Of a stretch of DNA of 64,000 bases, positions 10,701 to 23,300 are shown one piece after another. Position 1 is the stretch's first letter. The number at the start of each line of letters is the position of its first letter. The notes under the pieces were generated by a model, which saw nothing but the letters and a program-made list of their open reading frames with translations, searched no databases and was not told where the DNA came from. Source of the DNA: Diabrotica undecimpunctata (lineage: Eukaryota > Arthropoda > Insecta > Coleoptera > Chrysomelidae); the NCBI RefSeq assembly GCF_040954645.1, contig NC_092808.1:13631883-13695882 (forward strand), given 5' to 3'. The translations under genes were made by a program, and so were the position numbers.

Positions 10701-13700
10701 GTTAGGAAGGTTAATGATAATAGGCCTTATTTACCAATTAAGATTTTAGGACAAGCATGCTTAGCGTTGTTAGATAGCGGCTCTAATATTTCTTTGATAG
10801 GTGCACATTCGTTACATCTATTGAAAAATGCAACTTCTTCCATTATGCCCATTTCATCTTTGCAGGTATCTACTGCAGATGGTACAGTTCAGTCTATTAC
10901 AGGCAAACTTCAAACTGAAATCACTGTTGCAAATATATGTAGAGAAATCACATTTTATGTTATTCCTTCTGTACAGAATTCTATAATTTTAGGCATGGAC
11001 TTTTTCAATGCTTTCAATAGCACGTTAAGTTGTTCTGATTTTTCGTTTTCAATTTCTGAATTTAATTTAGCTACTTTGAGTGCTATTCATGATTTTTCTA
11101 GTCTATCTAGTTCTGAACAAAGGCAATTAGAGAACATGATCTCTAAATTTACTACTCTTTCTTCCAAAGATAAACTAGGTCGTACGTCTTTAATATCTCA
11201 CACTATTGAGGTGGGAAATCCCACTCCTTTTAGACTTTATCAGTATCCCATACCTCAAGCATGGCAGGCTGATTTAGAAACAGAAGTCGATTCGATGCTC
11301 TCGTTAAACATCATAGAACCTTCTACCTCGTCTTACTGTAGCCCTCTATGGTTAACGAAAAAGAAGGATGGATCCTTTAGGATCTGCTTTGATGGTCGGA
11401 AATTGAACAGTATTACCACTAACCGGGATGCTTATCCTATCCCCAGAATAGATGTGATTTTGAGCAAACTTCAGAATGCCAAATACATCTCTTCTATTGA
11501 TTTGTCTAAGGCCTTCTTACAGATCCCATTGAGTGAAGAGAGCAAGAAGTATACTGCTTTTGCCGTCAGTGGCAAAGGACTATTTCAATTTGTCACTATG
11601 CCTTTTGGTCTTGTTTCTGCTCCCCAGACAATGTGTCGTCTGATGGATTTAGTCATTGGTCCTCAGTTAGAGCCCTATGTTTTCTATTATCTGGATGATA
11701 TTTTAGTTGTTACTCCTGATTTTTCCCTTCATATGGAAATTTTAGATAAGTTGTTTTTACGCCTTAAGGAAGCTAATCTAACGATTAATTTAGATAAGTG
11801 TCAGTTTTGCCGTCCTAGTCTTAAGTTTTTGGGTTATGTTGTTGATAATCAGGGTCTAAGGACTGATCCTGATAAAATTGTTGCCATTAAGAATTTTCCT
11901 ATACCTAAGACCACAACCCAAGTCCGTAGGATATTGGGAATGTGTGGTTATTATCGTCGGTTTGTACCATCTTACTCTACCTTGTTGTCACCTCTTACTG
12001 ATCTTCTGAAGAACAGGAAAAAGGGACAAACTATTACTTGGACTCCTGAGGCAGATGAAGCTTTTAGGCGCGTTAAAGATGCTTTAACGAGCGCTCCAGT
12101 CATGATGTCACCTAATTTTAATGAGCATTTTTATTTAATGACTGATTGCTCTAATACTGCTTCTGGTGGCGTGTTATTTCAGTTAAAAGATGGCTCTGAA
12201 CACCCCATCGCTTATACGAGCAAGAAGTTGAATAAGGCACAGAAGAACTATTTCACTACGGAGAAAAAACTCTTAGCTATTATCCATGGGTTAGAAGCAT
12301 TTCGTTATTATTTGGAAGGTCGTAATTTCACTATCATTACAGACCACAGTTCTTTAGTATGGCTTCATAGCATGAAAAACCCTTCACAGAGACTTTCCCG
12401 ATGGATCTGTAAACTGGCTGCCTATTCCTATAAGATTATCCATAGAAAGGCAAACGGGGTAGTAGTTGCAGATGCTCTTTCCCGTGTCCATGACATTAAC
12501 GTCTTAGATCTGTCCTCTTTAACTCCTGACGCGTGGTATCAGAATATGATTGATAGGGTTACTCAAGACCCACAAAAGTATCCTGATTTTAAGGTAGAGA
12601 ACAATGTGCTGTACAAACACATTTTAGGTCCGGTAGAGACATTATCTAATATGTCCGACTGGAAAATAGTCGTACCTACGCCAAATCGGGAAAACATTTT
12701 GCATATGTTTCACGATGAGGTTACTGCTGGTCATTTTGGCTTTTATAAAACGTATCACCGTATTGCAGAGTTATATTATTGGCCCGGCTTGCGCAAATCT
12801 GTAAAAAAACATATTGCTAAGTGCCTGGTTTGTGCTACTTGTAAACCAAGTAATTTACCACAAGCTGGACTCATGGGTTCCTTCAGGAACATTGATTTTC
12901 CTTGGCAAATGATCTCGTTGGATCTCATTGGACCATATCCTCGTAGCTACAAAGAAAATACCTATTGTTTAGTAGTTGTGGATTATTTCACTAAATTCCC
13001 TTTAGTTTTTCCTCTTCGTCAGGCCACAACTCCAGCAATCGTGAAATATTTGGACGAACAAGTCTTTTTGTTGTTTGGTGTTCCCCAAATTGTTTCCTGT
13101 GACAATGGTCCACAGTTCGTGTCTAAAGCTTTTAAAGACCTTCTAACCAAATACAAGGTTCAGAAGATCTTTTATAATGCTGCGTACCATCCGCAAGCAA
13201 ACCATACTGAGAGAGTGAATCGAAGTATTGTCACAGCCTTGAGATCATACACTTTCCCAGATCATAGAGCTTGGGATCAATATATTCACTCCATAGCTCA
13301 AGCCATAAGGACTTCTGTCCATGAAGTGACACAGTGCTCCCCATCATACTTGAATTTTGGCAGAAACATTGCTTTATCTGGTGACTATTTTGGGTTAATT
13401 TCTGAAAATTCCGCAAATCTCCCTCAAATATCCGAGAGACTTCATCGTCTAGATGACCTTCAGACTCTACCTCCAATTTTTGCTGATATCAGGAAGAAGT
13501 TAAAAACTTCTTACCTCCGGAACAAAAGTCAATACAACTTGAGGAAGAGAGATTTGCGATTCTTTGTTGGCGATAGAGTTTTAAAGAGAAACTTTGTAAA
13601 ATCAAGTAAAGGTGATGCTATTTCGGCAAAATTTTGCCAGAAATACATTCCGTGTACGGTTGTAAGGGTAATATCTCCTTTGGTATATGAATTAAGGGAC

Positions 13701-16700
13701 AATTCGTCCAACAAACGAATTGGTCAATTTCATGTAAAGGATTTACTGCCTGATAACACCATCGACGAGGTTAGTTCTTCATCCTCAGAAGAAGACTAAC
13801 TTAACACTTTCGTTTAAACTAATCTCTTTCTCTGTTTGTGTTTAGCTTATTTTGATTATATTTTGCATTTTAGTCTAAGATTTTCTTAATCACCAGATAA
13901 CGTAGGTACACCGCTATTTTTTGTATCTTTTGGCATTGGTTAATGACTTCTATAACTTATTAGATAATTAGTATGTATGACTTATCCATTTTTTTTTTGT
14001 ATTATAAATGATGCACTTTATAATGAATTAATATTCTTAAGTACTAATTTTCCCAGGAGAATTACTCCTTTTAACCTCTTATGATACGAGGGTTGTTTAG
14101 TATATATTTACATATTTAGATTTATACTTATAGTTAATCCTATTACTGATAAGGAACTATGGAACTATGTTGTTACACTACTGGATCATATATTGTGTGT
14201 TATATTTTTGATATTTGATTCCTTAGTATTTGTTTTGATATATTTGTTCAATATTTGCCAATTTGGAAAGATGTTGTGATTTTTTTTTATCTTTGGTCTG
14301 CTTTATACTTACTTGTCACGAAAATCTTAAATACTCTACAATAATTTATGTCCTGATTCCATATACAGGATGGTTCTGGAATTAGTTTGGAATTTTGAAG
14401 TAGGTAAGGATGACCGGTGTCCTTCTTATTTCTTCTTATTTATTCTTCTGAATTTTCTGTCAATGAATCTGTCAATACTCAGCTTTAGTGAATACGTGGG
14501 TTCGAGATTGTTGCTCAGCAACTGATCACTGCTGCTCAATTAGGTTCGTACTATATGTGTTTATTGCAGAGTAGGCAGATGTTTATGCCTCATAATATTT
14601 CTGGTCAGGAAATGCTCGCGACATGTCCTAACCATTCTTGTGTGATTGTCCAAATATTCCAGTTACCTTTTCACAACTTGATAGGGAAGTTTAATTAGTT
14701 CATATTAGTTATCTTACTTCAGGTTATGTTTTTTTCTTTAACTATCCCTACACATGTCAAGTTAGTCATTTTCATTATTTAAGAGTTTAGACAAATGAGT
14801 TGTTCTCTTAGTGTAATCCCACTTCTTTCCTTAGGCATAAATTGCTGTTTAGATTTAGGACTATTCCCGGATAATTCCATGCTGCGAGAACTTGTTATAA
14901 ATCTACAGTTTTGTTCAAAATTGGTTGCTTGTTCTCGACATATTTTTTTTCTATCGTTAGTAATGGTATTATAGGAAAAGTCCACCACTTATATTTTCTT
15001 AGGATTTCTATTGGGATTTTATCGGTGTCTGGTTATTCTCATACATCTGTTGTAGCCACATGCTATAGTTAGCGAATACCAGCACACTCAAAATTTATTT
15101 AGCCTCTGAATTCCTTTAGTCCATTTTAGATTTTAGACTTTAGGTATTTATCTTTATCTTTGGTTTAGTTCAGTTACATATTACATTACTTAGTCTGAAT
15201 AAGTGTGACAATGCTGCTTCACACTTTAGGAAGTTTTGCTTTATTGTAATTACTTAGTTGGTATTGGCTCATATTACCGGATGAGGGTAAGAGCTAATTT
15301 AGTTATTAGCATTAGTGAGAATTGGTCCTCTCCTGATCGTTCTTCTTTGGATATGCTCTATTTATAAATCTGGTGTCCATCGATAGTCCGATTTTGGATT
15401 CAGTGTCTGATTCCTCACTTATTTGTTTATTTGGTTATGTAGGTTCGTATCACCAGATGTGGGTGTACGTAGACCTCATTTAGTTTTGAGATTTAGTATT
15501 GGTGTGAATGGGTCCATAAATCTTTCTGGTCGTTCTTCTTTGGATATGCTTTTATGAATCTGGTGTCCATTGATAGTCTGACTTTGGATTAAGCGTCCTA
15601 TTTCACATTTATTTTGGTTATTACGTCTTTGATATACTTTGGTATCTTTACGATTTAGATTACTATTTGTGTTATTTGGTTTGGTGAGAATTGCTCCATA
15701 AATCTTCCTGATTGTTCTTCTCTGGATATACTACTATGAATCTGGTGTCCATTGTTAGTTCAATTTTGGATTAAGTGTTCAATTCTTAACCTATTTAGTT
15801 TATGATTTCTTTGATCTTAGTTTAGTATATCTCCGGGTGAGATATTGGTTGAATTGGCTCATACATTTGCCTGGTTGTTCGTCCTTGGATATACTTAGTC
15901 TTATAGATCTGATGTCCATGGATAGTTCAATTTTGGATTTAGTGCCCAATTCGACATTTATTTGTCAGCAAGAATTTAGTTGGTATATTTAGTTAATATT
16001 TGGCTTTTAAGCATATAGTCAATTGAGATTTTGATTCGACTTTCGAGTCATCTGAGTTTGTGGTGTCTGGCGCCATGACCATTCTTTTTTCCCGTGATCT
16101 TTAGTTCGTGGTTATTTTTTTTTGTGTAAACTTACGGATCAACGTGGAATGTTAGGCCAGTACACTTAGTTATTGATACTTTTAATTTTAGGAACAAAAA
16201 AAAAAATTTTTTGATTAAAATTTTTTTTTTCCCGACTAGTAGGGGAATGTAACAGTCGTTACTTTTATTACAATTTATATTAAAATAATAAACAATTTAT
16301 ATTAAAATAATTTCAGAGATGTAGTATGGGTTGCCTAACTTTAAGTGTTCATTTGCCCATTAAGTGTGTATTTTTAATAATTTAAGTTGTCACTCTGATC
16401 TAATTTGGTACCATTGCGAACGAGAGAGATGACAGGAGATTAGGGGGAGTGGAAACTGGCTTTAGGTTAACTTGGTTAACAAACTAGGAATTAGAATTCA
16501 CTTTTGATCGAGAGTTTGAAGTGGTACAAAGTAAGTGGCAGTTAGCGAAAGAAAATCCAATTAATGCATAGAATTTCCTTCACTTCAAGAAGTTAAATAT
16601 TCTAAGTATAGCCATAACAATTTAATTGACGGTGTTTTCGGAAACTCGGGAGGTGAAGTGAGATTTCTAGCACGGAATTAAGTAGCTATCTGGTAAATAA

Positions 16701-17314
16701 TAATTTTTTATATTATAAACATTAGAGTATTTTATCTATATCCTATTATTCAGATTCATTATTTCATATTTTAATATAGTATTTTGTCCAAGGCCATTAT
16801 ATTTTTACTCTATGTGAAGCAAGGTCACGCTACATCCGATTGGATGGGTTTTTTATCTACCATAATTATCTTTTTGCTCCGATTTCTTATGCTGAAAGAA
16901 ACTTTCCTCACTTCTTCTTTGATTTCTTTTTTATCAATGTTGAGATTAGAAGTAACGGGGAATTATTTTCAGCCACCTACCATGGAATTATAAATTTCCC
17001 TCAGAACATCCGAGGGAGAGTACCACTTCAACTCTATAAGAATCAGGGTCATTGGGACAAGCCAGGGAGTATTGTCTACTCCACCCTCATTTTTTCTCCA
17101 GCCTGCACCTAGAGGTAGGGCAGGACCGTAATCATTGGAACTGAGCCAATTAGCACCAGCTCCGTGCTAATTTCGGACCTCAAGGAGGACTTCGCTGGGA
17201 CACCGAAGCCATTCGGGAGTATCCTTCCAGACAACTGTTTCACCTAGGGGGACAGTTGGTTTTTACTTCAGAACTATATATATATCTTGTTTCACCAGTT
17301 ATAGGTTTTTTTAT

Positions 17315-17385
<71 letters not shown>

Positions 17386-20300
17386 TAATATAACTCCCTT
17401 TGGTGTAAGGTATCGGTAAGTTTGAGCTCAAATTCTACCCAGAGATTATCTTAAATTGTTTTTTTGTATTAACCATTTATTTCATTATTAACTTTAATTA
17501 TTTCATTATGTGTTTACTTAACTAATTTTTTTTTATATTTCATCTTGTGTTATTAACTCCGGTTATTATCCCTTCAGGATAATAGACGGTTTCAATTGTT
17601 TAACTTGGCTTGTGCCCATTTATGTATTATTTGTTTATATTTGAATTTAGAGTTGTTTAACAATATTGTTGGTCATATTGTAGGTAAGTTTGATATATTT
17701 ACTTGGCTATACGTTCTTCCAACGTTAGCATTATTTTGTTTAAGGTCGGTTTAACCTGGATGTAGGTTGTACACTCTATATCAGAGTTATTCTGTCTAGT
17801 TTTCAACTTTTTATTATAGTTGTTTTCAACATTTTTTTTTAAATATTATATTGTGAAATTTTCATATACTTTTTGGTAACATATTTTGAGATTGTCAGAA
17901 TCTAAGAAGTTATATTTAATAAACTTGAATTTGTTTTGCATATAATTTTTTTATTAATATTTCCTTACCTTTTTACATTTACAGCATTTTTGTTTATTAA
18001 ATCAACTTTAATTAATATTAGCAGTATACGATACCTGGAAGAGTGACTGTTACTCTTTTTAGAGTATTATCCCTCTTCTGGCGCCCTCAATTTGTTTTCT
18101 TTGTTAATTTTCATTATATCTATTCATTTTTCTTATCTTCTTTTCTATCCATCATACACATTTTCCTGATTTACTGTCTTTAAAAGGCATGCAAATTGGC
18201 CGTATCCATCCTTGAGTTTCTAGTGGTCATCCTCCTGCCTACATTGCTAGCCTAGCCACATTCCGTTCTATATTTTTTTTTCATACTTCTTTACTTAATT
18301 GTTATCTATTTTATCCCCTATATATAGACCACTCTTCTTATACCTCTCTCCTCCTACACACCCCAGTATTTTGCTACAGAATGTGTTCATTGCATATAGT
18401 TGCTTCTCCTCCAAGTAATTCATCAATGTGTGTCTTCTATCATTTCTTTTGCCGTATACATTACATGGTGTCCTACTTTGTCTTCTTCTTTATATAGTTG
18501 TTCTCCTATTTTGGCATTGAAGTCCCGATTATTAGCGTTAATTTTGATTTCTTTTCTTCCATAGCTGTTGTTATGTCTTCGTAGAAATGTTCAATATCTT
18601 CATCGCTGTAGGTACTTATTGGAGCGTACACCTGTATGATTTTTAAGGACGTTCTTTTTAATTTAAGCGTTGTGTTTGCTACTCTATCTAATATGCCCAT
18701 GGTAGGTTGTATGTGTTTGACTACTTCTTTTACTTATTATAAATCCTACTCCATTGTTGGTGTTTTCTTTATTACCTTTATAGTATAGCAAATTTCCTGA
18801 TTTTAGCTGTATTTTTTGTTCTCCTTTTCTTCTTACTTCGGATATGCCGATAATATCCCACTGTATTTTAGTCAGTTCTTCCTCCAGTTCGTGGATTTTG
18901 GTGTCTTCGTTCATAGATCTGATGTTATACGTTCCTACATTAATTTTTGTCAAATATTTGCCTCCCTTAAAATCCATGAGGCGGACCGGTTTCCCGGTGT
19001 GGGAGATTCCGAGTTAGTAACTCTACCCACCTGGGGTCCTATTCCGTTTGTTTCATAATTTGACATGTTTCGTGAAGAGGGTTTTTTTGGCATTAAAACA
19101 CCTCGCTTGCCAGACGGGTTGGTGAGTTCTGTATCAGCCGCCCCCTCTAGGTCAGATGCTATTCGTAGCCGTTCACTCTTACTACCCATATCTGGGAGGC
19201 ATTCCTCTATCTGTCACCCGGGGATGCGCCCGATGGGGGACTATGGCCCCCATCGGGCGTAAAATTAGTAAACTTTTTTGCATTTTTTAGGGTCCAAAAA
19301 TCAACATTCTCAGACAAATTTAGCTTGTTCGTATGATTTTTAGAGGATCAGTGGCATTTTTTTCTCTGACAATCAAAGTATAAATAAATTTATTTATTTA
19401 TAATGAAACTAAACCATCTCTGGCATTTTGTAATCCATTTTTTAGATGGCTCTATTACAGTTACTTGGGATTAATATCGCCGAAAATGAATAAGTTGAAA
19501 TAATAAAAAAAGGTGAAATTCAACGTTGCCAAACTTATTGGTTTTATTTGACCTGTTGTCATTTTAGCATTTGAACAATGTTTTAAGATAATCAAATTTG
19601 GGCGTAATGGATTTAAATGGCAGCTTACTGTTTTTTATTGGGAATATGCCACAATTTTACTTTACAATAAGTGTAATATAACATTTTGATTTCCACTTCG
19701 GAAATCTTTTTATATAAATAAAATTTATTAATGTTTCGTATTTTAAGTAGGATTTCCGAATTAAAAATCTAAACATCAAAATAAGCTTATTTTAAAGTCA
19801 CATTGTGCCTTATTCCCATTAAAAATAATAAACTGCATATGATGCCACAATAAAAAAGTTTCATACAAAATTATTTGGCAACGTCTCGTCTCCCGATCTC
19901 TTGATTAGTCAAAGCACCGAATCAAAGTAAGGACAGAGGCAACGAGTAGAGGTGGGTCGTTGACGTTTTTATCGTAAACCGATTTTCGTAAACAAGTTAC
20001 TATGATTGTTTAACAGTAGTTTCAAGTAAGAGAGTACCTACATAAACAAACATAATGGCTATTATAATATTATATATAATATTATAATTATAATATATAT
20101 AATTATATATATAAAAATAAACTAAACAATACAACCCGATATTAGTAATTGTACTACGTCTGATACCATGGATGTAAGGTTACCGTTTGCTAAAATTTTA
20201 TTGCAAGATTCTTGCAGGCAGCGTACCATAACAATCACTGAACTACCCTTCAAGTATTTTTGGCCACTCATTGCACTTGTTATTTCTTTAAAAGACCGTA

Positions 20301-23300
20301 AAATTTGGGAAAGTTGAGAACAAATAATCTAGTCTTCATTATTTAGATTTGGTCTAAGTCTAAGTCTGAATTAACTAATATCAATGTGGAACGGATTGCC
20401 TCTTCTAACTCGGTCATTCTTTTTAACATGTAATAAGGGAAGTTCTACTTAGTTTCCACGTCTTGGATTGGCCGTTTGGGAACTTTGTTATGTTGTTATT
20501 GATACTTTAAAAGCCTTTCTGAAGATAAGGTACTTTTTTTGAAATGTGTTTTTTGCCGAATTATCTAAAAAAAGACTTTTTATTTTATCTATTTGTACAC
20601 GACAGCATTTAAGTGCGTCCTCCACCAATAAATTTAACGTATGAGCAAAACAATTTAAATGTTTTCATTCCAAAACATCTTTAATAGCTTTGACCATATT
20701 TGAGGCATTATCAGTTACTGCAAAATTTACTTTTCGTTTTAGACCCCACTGATTAATAATTTCACTAATTTCAAAAGCGATGTTTTCTGAATTATGGTTT
20801 TCAGAAAAATGGCAGCAGCCTAATAAAACCGTTTTAAATTCTAAATTTAATAAGCTGCATCTTCTACAAATGTGCATTTTTTGAAAATAAAATTATTATC
20901 CTTATGCTAGGTCAATAATTTTGACTAAGAAAAATAATTCTTAATTTTATATTTACAATAACTAAATCCTTTGACGAACTATCAATAAAGATTTGAAATC
21001 GAAAATGCAGATCAATCGTAAATAGAAACTCATTCATTAATCAGAATACCTAGTTATAAAAAACAAAAGAAAGAGTTAAGAAGCTGGTTACTTTTATAAA
21101 AAAAGAAAAAGAAGATGGTACTATTGAAAATCAACCAGTACAAAAAAAACTGATAAAGATGACTTAAGTCCATGGTGTATTTTTGATGAATTATGTATAA
21201 TGTAAATGTTTAATTTATTTTTCAAGTTATAATAAATATATCTTTCGTTAGTTTCTTTCACTATATAGCCAATATGTTTGTTTGTGTTCTCGCTTATTTG
21301 AAACTACTGGTAAACAATCAACTAGTTACAGTTTACGAAAAACGGTTCCAATAAAAATGTCTACGACCCACCTCTAGTTTCTTAGGTTTATTAGGATCGG
21401 AACCAGAGATATGTAAAATATTTCTGATCGGAACTAATCGTCTCACTAATGGGCAATAGGCGTCAATAAGAAATTTGGAGGGGAGACCAAGGGGAAATAT
21501 GATTGTTATCTTTGTCTATTTGCTGAAAAGATGATTTTATACCTGTGTTAGATATCCTGTTAAATTTTACCATACCGACCATAAACTTTTACCTACACTG
21601 TGTATAATTCCTTCGCTTCTTTGATTTTTTGTTTGATTGTTTTATTTACATTTTTGTATTGTGTGTATACTATATGATGTCGGATATTGTACATTATTTT
21701 TAATTTATTTATTTAGATGGAGACGTCTGTACGACTCCTGATAAAAAAATGGGAAATTGTATTCCAATAAGATTATGTCAACCTATGCTGACAGCTCTTC
21801 TAACTGTTGAAAGACCCTTATCCGATGAAGCAAAGAAACAACTTAAGGCTTACCTTTGCTCTGACCACTTAAAGGTAGGTTATCTGGATTATTGTTATTT
21901 GATAATCTTAAATGAAATACTGAACATAAATTTTGCATATAATGTTTTTGTTGTCACTCGTTTGACCATGATTTTTTCCGCCACTTTTTTAATTTTTCAA
22001 TTCAGGGTATTAATTTTTCGATCCATAAAAGTGTGCTGCAATTAATGAAACGAGAGATGAGAAACATAATTTATTGTTAAAAGTAATTTTAAAACGAATC
22101 TTATCTACAAACGACAACATTATAGATCTAGAAAACGCTATTCACGAAGCTTTTAAAAATAATCAAAAATTTATGGCAATTAACTTTGACATAACTAAAG
22201 TATTTGATACAGTATGGGCTATGGAAACACCGCATGTCGAATATTCTACAAAATTGGGATATTACGGAAATATTTTGGATTACATTAACAATTTTTTATT
22301 TCTAAGAACATTTCAAGTCCTAGCGAATGGTGCTATAACTTATCTTAGAGAACAACAAAACGGAATCCCACAGGGATCGATTATCAGTCCGACTCTATTT
22401 TTATTAGCAATAAAGGATATAATAAAAATCATTGCGAAACCTGTTCAAGCAAGACTATATGCTGATGACCTAATTATTTACAACAAAGGCAATAAGGTTA
22501 ATCGTACGGCGTCAATATTACAAGAACATTTGAATAAACTAATAAATTGGTCCCTAAGTACTGGTTTCAGGTTTTGCTCTAATAAAACAAAATGTATAAT
22601 ATTTTCAAAAAGACATATCGAGGATAAACCGAATCTAATGCTTAAAAACCAAAATCTTTTTTATACAAACAAAATAAAATTTCTAGGAGTGATATTTGAT
22701 CAACAGTTAAATTGGAAAAGTCATATTCAGCAGTTAGTTCTTTCATGTCGAAATGGTCTTAACTTGTTATAGTACCTAGCTCACAAAATTTGGCGTGTCG
22801 ATAGTAAAACACTACTCTTGTGAAACATATCCTTAATTCGTTCCAAAATTGATTACGGATGTGTTGCATATGCATTTGTCATCACAACAATGTTAAAACC
22901 TTTGGATAAATAACATACAAGATGAACTAGGTGAACCCACGCTAGAGCTTCGTAGGCAGCTAATAACCCTTATTTACACTTCTATCATAACTGTAAATAA
23001 AAGAATTCCAATAAATACTATTTTAGACATATCCATGGCTAATTACTAATAAATACTATTTTAGACATATCCATGGCTAATTACTCTTCAAAGTTCAATC
23101 TCCCATATTCCTGCTAAATTTATCATGCAATTAACCCACTTAACTGGAACCAATTTCCACTCTTATATCAATACAAAAATATATCTTCATCCTTACCTTG
23201 GATTATAAAAATTCCAACAGTCAATTGTTGTCTATTACAATTCCAAAATACCCAGGTCAGCTGTTTCCTGACCCGGGAAACTAGTACCTGCTTAGGGTCC

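Larger units (their letters stand above)
13800..16247 (+). other. Gypsy non-coding tail between pol and 3' LTR
   Basis: 2.4 kb without a supported ORF, unusually long for this position. It has T-rich low-complexity DNA and a tandem repeat block in its right half. Short ORFs on the minus strand (for example 14779-14988) carry no family motif. No envelope-like gene is seen. Confidence 0.6.
7930..18378 (+). mobile_element. Ty3/Gypsy LTR retrotransposon, 5'-truncated LTR
   Basis: Order: 472-bp LTR remnant, untranslated leader, gag (9052-10467), pol in the -1 frame (10263-13799) with protease, RT, RNase H and integrase, 2.4 kb of non-coding tail, polypurine tract, and a 3' LTR. There is no envelope gene. 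The integrase C-terminal to RNase H order places it in Ty3/Gypsy, not Copia. The two LTR portions differ at roughly 15 of 471 positions by eye, so insertion is not very recent. Flanks are different LINEs, consistent with truncation or rearrangement on the left; no target duplication is visible. Confidence 0.88.

Noticed and set aside
14779..14988. Short minus-strand ORF in the Gypsy tail considered as an antisense or envelope-like gene
   Set aside because: Too short, no signal peptide or membrane segment, and in T-rich repeat-derived DNA.
16784..17112. Overlapping plus-strand ORFs inside the 3' LTR
   Set aside because: No motif; LTRs of this type are non-coding and the frames look random.
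17908..17920. Alternative left boundary for the 3' LTR
   Set aside because: No TG start or polypurine tract at this point; TGTAACAG after AGGGGAA at 16248 fits better.
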